A stretch of 64,000 nt of DNA from Alteromonas pelagimontana (GCF_002499975.2 NZ_CP052766.1:3968001-4032000); one strand, 5' to 3'; shown: positions 1 to 11,679, counted from the first letter of the stretch. The notes: generated from the sequence alone by a model not told the origin. Translations and numbers: made by a program.

Positions 1-131
1 GCTTTTAATGAACGATAACCTTCCATCTGAATGGTAGAATAATGGGCGAAAATATCTTCACCGCCATCTTCCGGAACGATAAAACCAAACCCTTTTGCGT
101 TGTTAAACCATTTAACTTTTCCAACCGCCAT
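1..131 (-). CDS. cspD: Cold-shock-domain protein, CspD-like (3' end outside window)
   Basis: About 43 N-terminal residues are visible, read leftwards from an ATG at 131. They begin [18 protein letters not shown] and continue to an IFAHYSTIQ segment. This is the cold-shock OB fold, with RNP1 (KGFGFI) and the start of RNP2. CspD proteins are single-stranded nucleic-acid-binding proteins linked to stationary phase and replication inhibition. Its divergent position beside clpS-clpA matches the cspD/clpS arrangement of E. coli, which supports CspD over other Csp paralogues. The C-terminus is missing because the window starts inside the gene. Confidence 0.9.
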   Translation of the reverse strand, partial: MAVGKVKWFNNAKGFGFIVPEDGGEDIFAHYSTIQMEGYRSLK

Positions 132-336
132 ACTTCGACTTCCTCTTAATCCTTGAACTAACATGTATATGCCCCCACAATAGAAAATACCGAGAGCACA
201 ATGGCTATGTGCGTCACTTCACATACCCATATTGAAACTGTAGATATTTTAACCACTAAATGTCAAGCGTAAATTGCAGAATTATTCAATTAGAAAAAAT
301 TCTGTTCTGGACACCTACAGGCACTATCATAATACT

Positions 337-657
337 ATGAGTAAAGACAACGCGATCAGTATAGAGAAAGAAAAGCAGAGAGAAGCGGAGCGCCAAAAAA
401 CGCAACCGCCGCCGATGTACAAAGTGTTGTTAAACAACGACGATTACACCCCTATGGATTTCGTGGTCGAAGTTCTCACCCATTTTTTTAATTTGGATGC
501 TGAGAGGGCCAATCAAATTATGCTCACAGTCCATTATCAGGGCAAAGCGGTATGTGGCATATTTACTGCAGAAATTGCGGAAACGAAAGTGATGCAGGTC
601 AATCAGTACGCACGTAAGCACCAACATCCGCTTATGTGCACCATGGAGCAGGCGTAA
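337..657 (+). CDS. clpS: ATP-dependent Clp protease adaptor ClpS
   Basis: A 106-residue protein. ClpS binds N-terminal Leu, Phe, Tyr and Trp degrons and delivers the substrates to ClpAP. The sequence has the flexible N-terminal tail followed by the ClpS core: the [16 protein letters not shown] stretch, including the substrate-pocket DDYTPM region, then the [17 protein letters not shown] segment. The open frame extends upstream to a TTG at 274, but the ATG at 337 gives the usual family length and a MSKDN start, so it is preferred. No strong Shine-Dalgarno is visible. clpA follows after 24 bp, so the two probably form an operon. Confidence 0.96.
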   Translation: MSKDNAISIEKEKQREAERQKTQPPPMYKVLLNNDDYTPMDFVVEVLTHFFNLDAERANQIMLTVHYQGKAVCGIFTAEIAETKVMQVNQYARKHQHPLMCTMEQA

Positions 658-681
658 GTCAATTAACAGAGGGCGAGCGAT

Positions 682-2958
682 ATGTTGAATAAAGAATTAG
701 AGCAAACGTTAAACGAAGCTTTCGTGTTTGCCAGAGAGCACCGTCATGAATTTATGACGGTGGAGCATCTGTTACTCGCATTAATGGATAATACAGCTGC
801 TCGGGACGCTCTAAAGGCCTGTGGCGCAGATATTGATGCAATCAAAAGCGAACTCCTGGATTTCGTAAAAGACACCACACCATTAATTCTGGATGATCAG
901 GCGACGGACAGAGAAACGCAACCTACCTTAGGTTTTCAGCGTGTGTTACAGCGCGCAGTGTTTCATGTTCAGTCTTCGGGAAAGGATGAAGTTACCGGGG
1001 CGAATGTGCTTGTCGCGATTTTTAGCGAACAAGAATCTCAAGCGGTGTACATTCTTAAGAAAGCGGATGTCACCCGCTTGGATGTAGTAAATTATATCAG
1101 TCACGGCGTAAGTAAAATGGACGATGACGCTTCCGGTGCACCGGAAGGCGGAGAAGATGCGGCTGAAGGCGAGGAAAACGGATCTGCCTTAAGCAAATAT
1201 GCCACCGATCTTAACAAGCAGGCGAAAGACGGCAAAATCGATCCACTTATTGGACGGGATTCTGAATTAGAGCGGACAATCCAGATTTTGTGTCGGCGTC
1301 GCAAAAATAACCCGTTGCTAGTGGGCGAAGCGGGTGTGGGTAAAACCGCCATTGCCGAAGGTTTGGCGTACCGGATTGTAAAAGAAGATGTACCTGATGT
1401 TATCGCTGCAAGTACCGTCTATTCGCTGGACTTGGGCGGGCTGCTAGCAGGCACCAAGTATCGCGGCGATTTTGAAAAACGTCTTAAATCAATTCTACGC
1501 GAACTGAGTAAAGATCCTGACGCAATATTATTCATTGATGAAATCCATACCATCATAGGTGCTGGTGCGGCATCGGGTGGGGTGATGGATGCGTCCAATC
1601 TGCTCAAACCGAAGTTGAGCAGTGGCGAGCTACGTTGTATTGGATCTACCACGTATCAGGAATATCAGAGTATTTTCGAGAAAGACCGTGCACTGGCCCG
1701 TCGTTTTCAGAAAGTTGATGTGGTTGAACCTAGCGTTAGCGATACTACGAAAATTTTGCTGGGGCTTAAGTCGCGATATGAAGAGCATCACAGCGTGCGC
1801 TTTACGCAAAAAGCATTGCAAGCAGCAGCGGAATTGTCGGCAAAGTATATCAATGAGCGGCACCTGCCCGATAAAGCTATCGACGTAATGGATGAAGCCG
1901 GAGCTAGCCAGCGCTTGTTGCCGCAGTCTAAACGGAAGAAAACAATTAACGTCGCGGACATTGAACAAATAATTGCAAAGATGGCCCGTATCCCTGAGAA
2001 ATCGGTATCAGCGTCTGACAGAGAAGCATTAAAGCATCTTAATCGAGACCTGAAGATGATGGTGTTCGGACAAGATAAAGCCATTGAAACGTTAACCGAT
2101 GCAATACATTTGTCTCGTTCTGGTCTTGGAACGGAAACTAAACCCATCGGTAGTTTTCTGTTTGCGGGACCTACCGGTGTAGGTAAAACAGAAGTTACAC
2201 AGCAGCTTGCGAAAATCATGGGCGTAGAGCTTGTGCGGTTTGATATGTCCGAGTATATGGAACGGCACGCTGTCAGCCGGCTCATAGGCGCACCTCCTGG
2301 ATATGTAGGCTTCGATCAAGGCGGCTTACTGACAGATGCCGTAATTAAAAACCCATATTCTGTAGTGCTGCTGGATGAAATTGAAAAGGCGCACAGCGAT
2401 ATTTACAATATATTGCTGCAAGTGATGGATCACGGCACCTTAACGGATAACAACGGCCGCAAAGTCGATTTCCGTAACGTTGTGCTGGTAATGACAACCA
2501 ACGCTGGCGTGCAGGAAACTATCCGTAAGTCTATTGGCTTTAAACAACAAGATCATAGCCACGATGCGTTGTCGGAAATCAATAAGATATTTTCGCCTGA
2601 ATTCCGTAATCGTCTCGACGGTATTATATGGTTTAATCATTTGGATTCGGAAGTCATTCTGCAAGTTGTCGATAAATTTATTATTGAGCTTCAGGCGCAG
2701 TTGGATAATAAAGGCGTGTCGCTTGAAGTTTCCGCAGCGGCAAGAGCTTATCTGGCCGAGAAAGGATATGATAAAGGTATGGGCGCGCGTCCGATGGCAC
2801 GTCTTATTAAGGATGAAATTAAGAAAGAACTGGCGAACGAGCTGTTGTTCGGAGAGCTGAATAAAGGTGGTAACGTTAAGGTTGATTTAAGTGAAGACAA
2901 ACTCACGTTTTCTTATTCCGGCGTAGAAGCACAAAATGCCGAGGCAGAATCGAACTAA
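682..2958 (+). CDS. clpA: ATP-dependent Clp protease ATP-binding subunit ClpA
   Basis: 758 residues, the full family length. ClpA is the hexameric AAA+ unfoldase that feeds substrates to ClpP and accepts ClpS-delivered N-degron proteins. Visible are the N-terminal Clp repeat domain, a first AAA module with Walker A GEAGVGKT, an acidic linker near residues 145-170, a second AAA module with Walker A GPTGVGKT, and the C-terminal D2-small domain. The ClpP-docking loop reads IGF at residues 618-620. A good GAGGGCGAG-like ribosome site precedes the ATG. A strong hairpin terminator lies just after the stop. Confidence 0.98.
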   Translation: MLNKELEQTLNEAFVFAREHRHEFMTVEHLLLALMDNTAARDALKACGADIDAIKSELLDFVKDTTPLILDDQATDRETQPTLGFQRVLQRAVFHVQSSGKDEVTGANVLVAIFSEQESQAVYILKKADVTRLDVVNYISHGVSKMDDDASGAPEGGEDAAEGEENGSALSKYATDLNKQAKDGKIDPLIGRDSELERTIQILCRRRKNNPLLVGEAGVGKTAIAEGLAYRIVKEDVPDVIAASTVYSLDLGGLLAGTKYRGDFEKRLKSILRELSKDPDAILFIDEIHTIIGAGAASGGVMDASNLLKPKLSSGELRCIGSTTYQEYQSIFEKDRALARRFQKVDVVEPSVSDTTKILLGLKSRYEEHHSVRFTQKALQAAAELSAKYINERHLPDKAIDVMDEAGASQRLLPQSKRKKTINVADIEQIIAKMARIPEKSVSASDREALKHLNRDLKMMVFGQDKAIETLTDAIHLSRSGLGTETKPIGSFLFAGPTGVGKTEVTQQLAKIMGVELVRFDMSEYMERHAVSRLIGAPPGYVGFDQGGLLTDAVIKNPYSVVLLDEIEKAHSDIYNILLQVMDHGTLTDNNGRKVDFRNVVLVMTTNAGVQETIRKSIGFKQQDHSHDALSEINKIFSPEFRNRLDGIIWFNHLDSEVILQVVDKFIIELQAQLDNKGVSLEVSAAARAYLAEKGYDKGMGARPMARLIKDEIKKELANELLFGELNKGGNVKVDLSEDKLTFSYSGVEAQNAEAESN

Positions 2959-2978
2959 CTATTGAACAAGTAAGGATC

Positions 2979-3008
2979 AAAAAAGCCCGATATTTATCGG
3001 GCTTTTTT
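2979..3008. terminator. Bidirectional rho-independent terminator between clpA and infA
   Basis: The stem AAAAAGCCCGAT pairs with ATCGGGCTTTTT across a short TTT-type loop. A-tracts on the left and T-tracts on the right make it usable from both directions. It sits between the convergent clpA and infA genes. Confidence 0.9.
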
Positions 3009-3036
3009 ATGAGTGCTGAAAACTGCTTACTGAATA

Positions 3037-3264
<228 letters not shown>

Positions 3265-3327
3265 TTACCTCAGTATGTCGAATTTTTTGCCGCGCAGACC
3301 TTAACCAATCTAAGGCGCAGTGTAAAG

Positions 3328-4044
3328 TTAATAAGCTAAATTTTTGTCAATTTTACGCCATTTGTTCTCAATAAAGCGTTCATTGGGTAAAAACCTGCCT
3401 TTATAGTTCATCTTATTACATCCCTCTATCTGGTATCCAAGATAAAGATATTGTCTGCCCAGCTGTTTAGCATGAGCAATTTGTTGCAAAATCATCCAGG
3501 TACCAATGGAGTTTTTCTCAAGCTCTGGCGCGTAAAATGTGTAAAGTGCAGACATAGCCGTATGATTGCAGCCATCACTAATGTCATCAGTGACCGCTAC
3601 CGCCACCAGGGTATCTTCCTTCCAGGCTTCAATAAAAACAGGTCTTTTCCAGTGGCAAAGAATAAAGCTTTCGTACTGCTTGTGGCTCGGCGGAAACATG
3701 GTGCCATCGGCGTGGCGTTCACCGATATAGCGTTCGTACAATGCGTAGTACTCTTCCTTTGGTGTCAGTACGAGCTCACTTCGCAACCTGGTATTACGCT
3801 TAAGTATACGTGTCTGGCTTCGAGAAGGAACAAACTGGTTAACGGCAATGCGAAGCGACTGGCATGCATTGCAGCTTGGGCAGTGGGGGCGATAGATTTG
3901 ATCTCCACTTCGCCTAAAGCCAGCCTGAATAAGCTGCCCGTACCGCGTCGCTTGATCTTTGTCTCGTTCGGCATAAACCAGAAGCTGCTCGTGCTGCTCT
4001 GGCAGATAACTACATGAGAATGTCTGCGTGATACCAAACTTCAT
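3328..4044 (-). CDS. bpt: Aspartate/glutamate leucyltransferase (bacterial arginyl-transferase family)
   Basis: 238 residues. Bpt transfers leucine from Leu-tRNA to N-terminal Asp or Glu and so creates primary N-degrons for ClpS. The family signature is visible: the N-terminal Cys pair region with CPSCNACQSLRI, an R-rich segment, and the C-terminal LYLGYQIEGCNKMNYKGRF motif of the GNAT-like transferase domain. The frame is open further upstream, but the ATG at 4044 overlaps the aat stop codon as ATGA, which indicates translational coupling and decides the start. Both arms of aminoacyl-transfer N-degron tagging (bpt, aat) are therefore co-transcribed. Confidence 0.95.
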   Translation of the reverse strand: MKFGITQTFSCSYLPEQHEQLLVYAERDKDQATRYGQLIQAGFRRSGDQIYRPHCPSCNACQSLRIAVNQFVPSRSQTRILKRNTRLRSELVLTPKEEYYALYERYIGERHADGTMFPPSHKQYESFILCHWKRPVFIEAWKEDTLVAVAVTDDISDGCNHTAMSALYTFYAPELEKNSIGTWMILQQIAHAKQLGRQYLYLGYQIEGCNKMNYKGRFLPNERFIENKWRKIDKNLAY

Positions 4045-4790
4045 AGCGTAATTACCTGTTTTAACCAGCAATGACGATAAAAGCGGGCAATATTTCCCTG
4101 TTCATCCAACGTTTGATTGAGCTTGTGTAATCGCGAAATAAAGTCGGCCCGCGAAAGCGTTTTGGCTCCAAGCGAAACCAAATGAGCGGTAGGAAGCTGA
4201 CAGTCAATAAAGGCCAGATTATGGTTCTTCATATGCGTTACCAGCGCATACATGGCTAGCTTTGATGTGTTATCACGTTTATGGAACATAGATTCTCCAC
4301 AAAACACCTTGCCGACAGCGACACCATATAGTCCCCCGACCAGCACATCCTTTTCATCCCATACCTCGATTGAGTGGGCTATTCCTGCAATATGAAGCTG
4401 CTCGTAAGCCCGTTGCATTTCTTTTGTTATCCAGGTGTCCCGACTTATTTTCCCTGTGTGGGGATTCAACCGTGGAATACTGGAACACGCTTCGATTACC
4501 GCATTGAAATTATAGTTTAACGTCACGTGGTACTGCTGTCTTTTTATCAATTTACGCAGACTGCTGGACGCATGAAACTCGTCTAGTTCTATAATAGCTC
4601 GTGGATCAGGAGACCACCACAAAATAGGTTCTTCGCGACTAAACCAGGGGAAAATGCCATGAGTATAGGCTTCAAAAAGCCGGTTAACATCAAGTGCACC
4701 GCCAAAAGCCAACAGTCCATTTGGTTCTGTTAAAGCCCGCGACACATCGGGGAAAGGGGTGTCGTCCGTGAGATAGGGGAGTTCTATCAT
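4041..4790 (-). CDS. aat: Leucyl/phenylalanyl-tRNA--protein transferase
   Basis: 249 residues. Aat attaches Leu or Phe from aminoacyl-tRNA to proteins with N-terminal Lys or Arg, making ClpS-recognised N-degrons. Family motifs are present: GLLAFGGALDVNRL and the aromatic GIFPWF...ILWWSPDPRAII region near the N-terminus, then GGLYGVAVGKVFCGESMF in the GNAT-like core, and the FIDCQLPTAHLVSLGA segment. Its TGA overlaps the ATG of bpt. In E. coli aat is followed by cydCD and trxB; here trxB is directly upstream and cydCD is absent. Confidence 0.97.
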   Translation of the reverse strand: MIELPYLTDDTPFPDVSRALTEPNGLLAFGGALDVNRLFEAYTHGIFPWFSREEPILWWSPDPRAIIELDEFHASSSLRKLIKRQQYHVTLNYNFNAVIEACSSIPRLNPHTGKISRDTWITKEMQRAYEQLHIAGIAHSIEVWDEKDVLVGGLYGVAVGKVFCGESMFHKRDNTSKLAMYALVTHMKNHNLAFIDCQLPTAHLVSLGAKTLSRADFISRLHKLNQTLDEQGNIARFYRHCWLKQVITL

Positions 4791-4801
4791 AGAGGGAGAC
4801 A

Positions 4802-4822
4802 GGAAAGGGGTTAGCCCTTTCC
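4802..4822 (-). other. Hairpin between trxB and aat
   Basis: Perfect 8-bp stem GGAAAGGG/CCCTTTCC with a 5-nt loop, read on the minus strand between the trxB stop and the aat start. There is no following T-run, so it is more likely a processing or partial attenuation hairpin than a full terminator. Confidence 0.45.
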
Positions 4823-4831
4823 CATTATTCT

Positions 4832-5842
<1,011 letters not shown>

Positions 5843-6054
5843 TTATTCGATGTTCACAGGTTATAGGGGCAAAAACCTATTATTCAAGCATCGTTACGTA
5901 TTAAGTATGATGCCTCTTTATCTCAATATTGTCACTTGCGCGATCAAGTGGGCTATAATGTCAATTAGCAAGTATTATATGAAAAGATTATTACCCATAC
6001 TGCTCTAAATACGGTAACGTGGCGATGCAGTATTTGTATTTAATGAGGTGATTT

Positions 6055-6504
6055 ATGGCTCAATCTATGACTTCTATGTTCCGGGACGGGCAGGAGTATA
6101 TGAATATCTGGCCGGTAAAGAAGGAATTGTATGCCATATTCCCTGAATGTAGGGTAATTTCCGCCACGCGACTGGCGATTAAAACCATGCCGCCAATGGC
6201 CGTGCTGGCATGTGCCATGATGATAAATACCTTTGGCGCTGAATATTTACCTCAAGCTATCGCTATAGGCGCTTTTTTTCTAAGTTTACCTATGCAGGGG
6301 CTTCTTTGGTTGGGGCATCGTTCAAACCAGCTTTTACCCCCTCAGTTGCGTAGTTGGTACCAAGAAGTTCATTCAAAAATGCGCGCTGAGGGTTGTGCGG
6401 TGCAGTCGCTCAAATCTCGCCCGCAGTATCGTGAACTTGCTAGTTTACTTAAAACCGCATTCAGTGATTTAGACCGTATGCTCACTCGTCACTGGTTTCA
6501 GTAA
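6055..6504 (+). CDS. yfbV: UPF0208 membrane protein YfbV (Ter macrodomain insulation factor family)
   Basis: 149 residues with two central hydrophobic segments, around residues 45-62 and 66-85, flanked by soluble ends. The WPVKKELYAIFPECRVI N-terminus and the GLLWLGHRSNQLLPPQL region are typical of the YfbV/UPF0208 family. In E. coli YfbV limits MatP-mediated organisation of the Ter macrodomain; whether that role is conserved here is inference. A GAGGTG ribosome site precedes the ATG. The gene is monocistronic, with its own terminator. Confidence 0.92.
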   Translation: MAQSMTSMFRDGQEYMNIWPVKKELYAIFPECRVISATRLAIKTMPPMAVLACAMMINTFGAEYLPQAIAIGAFFLSLPMQGLLWLGHRSNQLLPPQLRSWYQEVHSKMRAEGCAVQSLKSRPQYRELASLLKTAFSDLDRMLTRHWFQ

Positions 6505-6538
6505 GCTTCCTTGCAAGCAATCAGCCGTTACCCCAACT

Positions 6539-6563
6539 AAAGCACCTTCAAAGGTGCTTTTTT
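6539..6563 (+). terminator. Rho-independent terminator after yfbV
   Basis: AAAGCACCTT pairs with AAGGTGCTTT around a 2-nt loop and is followed by further T residues. Confidence 0.88.
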
Positions 6564-6622
6564 AATGTCTGTTTTCCCACTAATTCCTGAATCAAAATGC
6601 CGTATCCCTTAAAGGCGATGAT

Positions 6623-7111
6623 CTACAGCGACTCTAACAAAACGTTGCAGCGCAAGCAGCGGTACTGCTGTCCTTTAAGAACTTTATTATGGCGTCGAAC
6701 AGAAAGTTCAACGGTACTGCACTGGCACCGGTAGGGATAGGTCTTTAACTTCAGAGGCGTTAAATCAAATTGGTGGGTGGTGTTCGGCTCGACTTCAAAT
6801 ACAAATTGCATAATATATTGCCATTCTTTGCCGTGAGGTTTCACCCGTCCGAATCGCTGGAAAGTGATGAGATGACTGACTTCGTGTGGAATAACGTCGG
6901 TGAAGAAAGCCGCTTTATTATGGGCAAACAGAAGAGGGTGAAGATTAATACGGTTTTGTTGGAGAAAAGCTGTACCCGCATTTTTTCCAGACTTACGAAA
7001 TGTGACTTCCGGAAGAGGGAATCGGGTATTCAAACGTGTAAAGGCGATGTGATACAAACGCTCGACGGCCTGTATCACATCTTGTTTATCGCGTAGCGAG
7101 AAGCTGTTCAC
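6623..7111 (-). CDS. sprT: SprT-family zinc metalloprotease-like protein
   Basis: 162 residues. The zinc-binding HEVSH motif lies at residues 76-80 inside a SprT-like domain. A C-terminal zinc-ribbon pair (CQC near 129 and CLRC near 155) completes the family architecture. SprT proteins are related to eukaryotic Spartan, a DNA-protein crosslink protease, but the bacterial substrate is unknown to me. Four bases separate it from the upstream sppA stop, so the two are probably co-transcribed. Confidence 0.92.
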   Translation of the reverse strand: MNSFSLRDKQDVIQAVERLYHIAFTRLNTRFPLPEVTFRKSGKNAGTAFLQQNRINLHPLLFAHNKAAFFTDVIPHEVSHLITFQRFGRVKPHGKEWQYIMQFVFEVEPNTTHQFDLTPLKLKTYPYRCQCSTVELSVRRHNKVLKGQQYRCLRCNVLLESL

Positions 7112-7115
7112 TCAG

Positions 7116-8978
7116 CTACTTAACCTGACATTCCAAACAAAGTATATAAACGCCCATAGGATCGTTTAACTGTTTAAGTTCATCAAACTCTGAGACTACC
7201 TGGCGAACAAGTCCCATCAATTGACTGTTACTGTCAGCGAATTGCACCTTTGCGCCCCAGACCATTGCCTGACCGAACATCTCTTTCCAGAAAATCTCCT
7301 GAGGGGACAACTTTCGTTGCTCATAAAAAGTGTCGAAGTCATCCAGTTCGGCCAGCTCAGCTGCGGCAACGACGGCATCATTAAGATCGCCGAGTTCATC
7401 AACCAACCCGAGTTCTAATGCTGTGCTGCCAATCCATACTCTTCCTTGCGCAATTTTATCTACCTGCTCAGGTGTCATACTTCTGGCTTCAGCTACCATA
7501 TTGATAAAACGATTGTAGCTGCTTTCCACATTGCGCTGCAAAATCTGACCAAACCGAGGGTCGAGAGCGCGGGTGGGGGACATGCCGGTTATTTCAGTTG
7601 AGCCGGTGCCATCACTATTAACACCGATGTAGTCGAGTGACTTCTCGTAAGTCATAAACATGCCGAACACGCCGATGGAGCCTGTAATGGTGCTAGGCGA
7701 AGCGATAATTTTATCAGCCGCTGAAGATATCCAGTATCCTCCTGACGCTGCGTATGTGCTCATAGACGCAACTACCGGCTTACCTGCAGCTTTAAGTTCC
7801 AATACTTCCTGACGAATGACTTCTGACCCAAAAGAACTGCCGCCAGGAGAATCAATCTGTAGTACAACCGCTTTCACGGAATCATCAAGGCGCGCCTGTC
7901 GCAGCAAACGGGCTGTACTGTCACCACCAATCGCACCTGCGGGTTGATCGCCATCAAGGATTGTTCCCTTTGCCACGACAATCGCAACTTTATCTGTGTC
8001 ATTTTCATGGTAAGGAACGGGGGGATTGATCACTTTTACATAGGTATTATAGGGAGTTACGTTTACCCCTAACTCGTTGTCATCGGAGCCTACCAGGTTC
8101 ACTAGCTCCTGACGAACTTCTTCACGGGTTTTCAGCGCGTCTACCCACCCGTTTTCCAAAGCATATTGCGCAAAATCGCCCCCGGCAGCATTAAATTTTT
8201 CGACTAAAACATCTAATTTTTCATCAAAATTAGATTCATCCATATTACGCGCAGCACCGACATCAGCTTTATACTGCGCCCAATAGGTGTTTAACCATTC
8301 CTGATTTGCTTCTTTGGCAGCATCAGACATGTCGTTACGTAAAAAGGGCTCAACCGCAGATTTATAGGTTCCTACTCGAAAGATGTGAGTAGTCACATTA
8401 AGCTTCTCTAATAAATCTTTAAAATAAAGGCCGTATCTTCCGTAGCCTTCAAGCAGTAGAGCTCCCATCGGGTTTAAATAAACGTGATCTGCGTGAGAAG
8501 CGAGATAATACTGAGTCTGGGTATAGTAGTCGCCAATAGCGTAAACCGGTTTCTCAGAAGTTTTAAAATCATCAATAGCTTCTGCGACTTGACGAAGCTT
8601 GTCGAGCCCGCCATCTGTCAGATCTTGTAAATCCAGAACAAGGGCTTTAATTCGGCGATCTTGCTTAGCGTTTTGGATGGTTTTTATAACGTCTCTAACA
8701 AGAACCTCAGGATTTTCCTGCTCATTTCCTAAAGCTTCCTGAATGAACTGAGAAAAAGGCTCAACAGCTTCCTTTTCTATCACTAGCGAGCCGGATAAAT
8801 TTAGGTAGAGCGCACTATTGGGCTTAACAGTAAGAGGGTCTTTATCACTGGAAAGAGCAATGAAAATACCGACGATGATAAGAATAAAAATAAAGTTGAA
8901 TAATAATTTCCGGCAAAAATTCAGTACCGTCCAAAGACCAACAAATAAGGATTTGGTCCAGCTTCCTTTCGCTGACAT
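7116..8978 (-). CDS. sppA: Signal peptide peptidase SppA, 67-kDa type
   Basis: 620 residues. SppA is an inner-membrane serine protease that degrades cleaved signal peptides. One N-terminal membrane anchor lies at about residues 25-43, followed by two tandem peptidase S49 domains. The Ser/Lys dyad is visible: Lys206 in the GTYKSAVEPF motif of the first repeat and Ser near residue 412 in AASGGYW of the second. Length matches the duplicated E. coli-type enzyme rather than the short 36-kDa type. The divergent neighbour ydjA and this gene keep the E. coli order. Confidence 0.97.
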   Translation of the reverse strand: MSAKGSWTKSLFVGLWTVLNFCRKLLFNFIFILIIVGIFIALSSDKDPLTVKPNSALYLNLSGSLVIEKEAVEPFSQFIQEALGNEQENPEVLVRDVIKTIQNAKQDRRIKALVLDLQDLTDGGLDKLRQVAEAIDDFKTSEKPVYAIGDYYTQTQYYLASHADHVYLNPMGALLLEGYGRYGLYFKDLLEKLNVTTHIFRVGTYKSAVEPFLRNDMSDAAKEANQEWLNTYWAQYKADVGAARNMDESNFDEKLDVLVEKFNAAGGDFAQYALENGWVDALKTREEVRQELVNLVGSDDNELGVNVTPYNTYVKVINPPVPYHENDTDKVAIVVAKGTILDGDQPAGAIGGDSTARLLRQARLDDSVKAVVLQIDSPGGSSFGSEVIRQEVLELKAAGKPVVASMSTYAASGGYWISSAADKIIASPSTITGSIGVFGMFMTYEKSLDYIGVNSDGTGSTEITGMSPTRALDPRFGQILQRNVESSYNRFINMVAEARSMTPEQVDKIAQGRVWIGSTALELGLVDELGDLNDAVVAAAELAELDDFDTFYEQRKLSPQEIFWKEMFGQAMVWGAKVQFADSNSQLMGLVRQVVSEFDELKQLNDPMGVYILCLECQVK

Positions 8979-9533
8979 AGTCGCTCGCTACCTCTGAGTT
9001 ATTTAGCTGTTCATGTTAACGAAACTTGCTGGAATCGCTAACTTAATTTGTAATGAATTGTAAGAACGGGACGTGGACAACATTGCTACTGTGTCTGGTT
9101 CGTTGTTTTGTCTATTATCTGCCGGCATCGTTCCCCCCTCTACTGTACTCTTGATGAGGTTACCAAACATAGATAAATTATCATACTTATACCAGCCTAA
9201 TGCTACGCTTTGTTGTCTCTATAGCTGGCGTAGTTACTCGTGTTCGGGCCGCGAGGCAGGGAAGCACTTGCGATGGTGCAAAATAAGAGTCTTGGGGTTA
9301 TGCCTGCAGCAATTTTAGCAAAATCTTCCGTATCGGTGCATTGCAGCTTATGTCTTGTAGTTTAGATTGTATCGGGATGGGGCAACCGCTATATGAGAAA
9401 GCTGTTTAGGCCGAACGCCCACGTCAAACCCGAACAGTGGCAAAGTTTGCATTAACCTCTAGTTTTTCTTTTTGCATGTGCGTAGGATAAATTATCACAA
9501 TTTTGGGTTTTTAATCAGCTTAAGGAGCATTGC
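8979..9533. other. Intergenic region between divergent sppA and ydjA
   Basis: 555 bp with no convincing gene. An 81-codon frame starting with GTG at 9073 has no ribosome site and no recognisable protein features. A CTACGC/GCGTAG inverted repeat occurs near 9201-9231, but no T-run follows it. The region presumably carries the two divergent promoters. Confidence 0.5.
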
Positions 9534-10085
9534 GTGGATGCACTGGAATTACTTTTACATCGCCGCTCGCAGCCTCGTCTCAAAGCGCCAGCACCAAAAG
9601 GTGAGGTTTTGGAAAACATTATGCAGGCGGCACTTCGAGCGCCGGATCATGCAGCATTAACTCCCTGGCGGTTTATCATCTGTGAAGAAAGTGGATTGCA
9701 GAAGCTTGGGGCACTGTTCGAGCAGTCTGCCATTGACAATGGTAAGTCGGAAAAGGAAATTGAACGGGCGCCACAATTGCCCCTGCGTGCGCCAATGGTA
9801 ATTGTGGCAATTGCAAAATACACAGAAAATGCGAAAGTGCCGCGAATAGAGCAGGTTGCATCAGCATCCTGTGCAGTTATGGCAATGCAGATGGCTGCAA
9901 TAGCACAAGGGTTTAACGGAATATGGAGAAGTGGCGCATATGCACAGTGTGATGTTGTGCGCGAAGGACTGCGGGTTGGAGAAGAAGATGAAATTGTAGG
10001 CTTTCTTTACCTTGGCACGCCCGCGTTTGACACGCCGATAGCGCCAGCCCGAAATTCAGCGGATTATTTTGAACGCTTGATATAA
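9534..10085 (+). CDS. ydjA: NAD(P)H nitroreductase, YdjA family
   Basis: 183 residues starting at a GTG preceded by AAGGAG. It is a small FMN-dependent nitroreductase-fold protein; the family-typical RRSQPRLKAPAPKGEVLE N-terminus, the ALRAPDHAALTPWRF FMN-binding segment and the GFNGIWRSGAY motif are present. E. coli YdjA reduces nitroaromatics weakly, and its physiological substrate is uncertain. It is divergent from sppA as in E. coli and converges on pykA, with a shared terminator. Confidence 0.94.
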   Translation: MDALELLLHRRSQPRLKAPAPKGEVLENIMQAALRAPDHAALTPWRFIICEESGLQKLGALFEQSAIDNGKSEKEIERAPQLPLRAPMVIVAIAKYTENAKVPRIEQVASASCAVMAMQMAAIAQGFNGIWRSGAYAQCDVVREGLRVGEEDEIVGFLYLGTPAFDTPIAPARNSADYFERLI

Positions 10086-10109
10086 AAAAGCCGGAGATTC
10101 AGCTCCGGC
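10083..10109 (-). terminator. Terminator of pykA (also usable by ydjA)
   Basis: On the minus strand GCCGGAG and CTCCGGC pair around a 6-nt loop and are followed by TTTTTT. In the plus direction the tail is CCTTTA, so termination for ydjA would be weaker. Confidence 0.88.
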
Positions 10110-10127
10110 CCTTTATCGTTTTAATAC

Positions 10128-11564
10128 TTAGTCGACTTGCACAATTTTCAGCGCATTTGTGGCGCCAATTTTTTCCATTTCATCACCATAGGTCATGATC
10201 ACGCTGTCACCAGATTTAACTAATCCATGTTCCTTTAAAACCGTCATCACATCGTGTTTCAATTGACCAGGCTCGCTGTTTCTTGAATCAAAGAAGATGG
10301 GTTGCACACCACGAAACAGCGCCATCGTGTTCAGGGTTTCAAAATGGCGTGACATTGCAAGGATAGGCAGTCCAGTGGTCATACGTGACATCAGCTTTGG
10401 TGTATTTCCACTTTCCGTTAATGCAACAATAGCACGAATGCTGGGCAAATGATTGGCAGCATATACGGCTGATAAAGCAATACTCTCGCTCACCGTAGCA
10501 AAAATATCGTCCATGCGATGCTTGGATATTTTAATACTCGGCTGCGTTTCAGCGCCCTCACATACCCGTGACATTGCTTTCACAGTTTCTACCGGGAAGC
10601 TACCTGCAGCTGTCTCTGCTGAAAGCATCACGGCGTCAGTGCCATCCAATACCGCATTGGCTACATCCATAACTTCAGCCCGGGTTGGCATCGGGCTGTT
10701 AATCATCGATTCCATCATTTGCGTGGCGGTAATGACGACTTTATTCAACTGACGAGAACGGGCAATCAGCTTTTTCTGTACGCCGACCAGTTCAGCATCA
10801 CCGATTTCTACACCAAGATCGCCTCTGGCAACCATCACTGCGTCAGACGCGCGAATAATGTCATCAATAGCTTCATCAGTGGCAACTGCTTCAGCACGTT
10901 CTACTTTAGAACAAATTTTAGCGTAACAGCCTGCGGCTTCAGCCAGTTCTCTAGCATAGTCAAGATCGGCACCACTGCGAGGAAAGGACACAGCCAGGTA
11001 ATCGACGCCAATTGTGGCCGCAGTTTTAATATCTTGTTTATCTTTTTCAGTTAAGGCTTCAGCAGATAACCCACCGCCCTGGCGGTTAATGCCCTTATTG
11101 TTTGATAATTTTCCGCCTACGGTGACCGTGGTATAAACTTTCCGGCTTTTAACTTCCAGGACTTCTAACTGAATACGGCCATCATCAAGCAGTAAAATAT
11201 CTCCTGCCGACACATCATCTGGTAAAGCCTTATAATCAATGCCTACAGCATCGACAGTACCTTCGTCTTTGTCTAGCTCAGCATCAAGAATAAAGGGGGC
11301 GCCGACGTCCAGATGAATAGCGCCGCCTTTAAATCGAGCTACGCGAATCTTTGGCCCTTGCAAATCGCCTAGAATAGCGACGTATTTACCTAAGTTTTTC
11401 GCTGCCTGACGTACTCTTTTTGCGCGTTCGATGTGGTCTTCAGCCTGACCGTGAGAAAAGTTCATTCGCACAACGTTGGCACCGGCAGCAATAATTGCCT
11501 GAATGCTTTCTAATGAATCTGTAGCAGGTCCCAGGGTGGCAAGGATCTTGGTTCTTCTAGTCAT
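10128..11564 (-). CDS. pykA: Pyruvate kinase, type II
   Basis: 478 residues from the ATG at 11564; the open frame extends 16 codons further, but the [17 protein letters not shown] start is the family norm. Pyruvate kinase converts phosphoenolpyruvate and ADP to pyruvate and ATP. The substrate and cation motifs are visible: MNFSHG, the catalytic-loop [13 protein letters not shown], and [10 protein letters not shown]. Sequence resembles the AMP-activated PykA class. A HexR-like palindrome lies about 100 bp upstream, consistent with regulation by the adjacent hexR product. Confidence 0.96.
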   Translation of the reverse strand: MTRRTKILATLGPATDSLESIQAIIAAGANVVRMNFSHGQAEDHIERAKRVRQAAKNLGKYVAILGDLQGPKIRVARFKGGAIHLDVGAPFILDAELDKDEGTVDAVGIDYKALPDDVSAGDILLLDDGRIQLEVLEVKSRKVYTTVTVGGKLSNNKGINRQGGGLSAEALTEKDKQDIKTAATIGVDYLAVSFPRSGADLDYARELAEAAGCYAKICSKVERAEAVATDEAIDDIIRASDAVMVARGDLGVEIGDAELVGVQKKLIARSRQLNKVVITATQMMESMINSPMPTRAEVMDVANAVLDGTDAVMLSAETAAGSFPVETVKAMSRVCEGAETQPSIKISKHRMDDIFATVSESIALSAVYAANHLPSIRAIVALTESGNTPKLMSRMTTGLPILAMSRHFETLNTMALFRGVQPIFFDSRNSEPGQLKHDVMTVLKEHGLVKSGDSVIMTYGDEMEKIGATNALKIVQVD

Positions 11565-11664
11565 AATGATGTGTCGCTTTGTTGATTTTATGAGTGAAAT
11601 AAGTTGAAGCAATACACTGTTTTCGAATCACAGCGCGATCCAGGCAGTGTCTGTAATCACTTTA

Positions 11665-11679
11665 CGTAATTTAATTACA
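11665..11679. promoter_or_regulatory. HexR-like operator upstream of pykA
   Basis: CGTAATTTAATTACA is an almost perfect palindrome and differs at one position from the HexR-type pattern TGTAATTnAATTACA. It lies about 100 bp before the pykA start. Assigning it to HexR is inference from the motif and the adjacent hexR gene. Confidence 0.6.

Noticed and set aside
2959..3036. Looked for the serW tRNA found between clpA and infA in E. coli
   Set aside because: Only the terminator is present; no tRNA fits in the space.
9073..9318. 81-codon frame upstream of ydjA
   Set aside because: GTG start without ribosome site, low-complexity unrecognised product, lies in the divergent promoter region.
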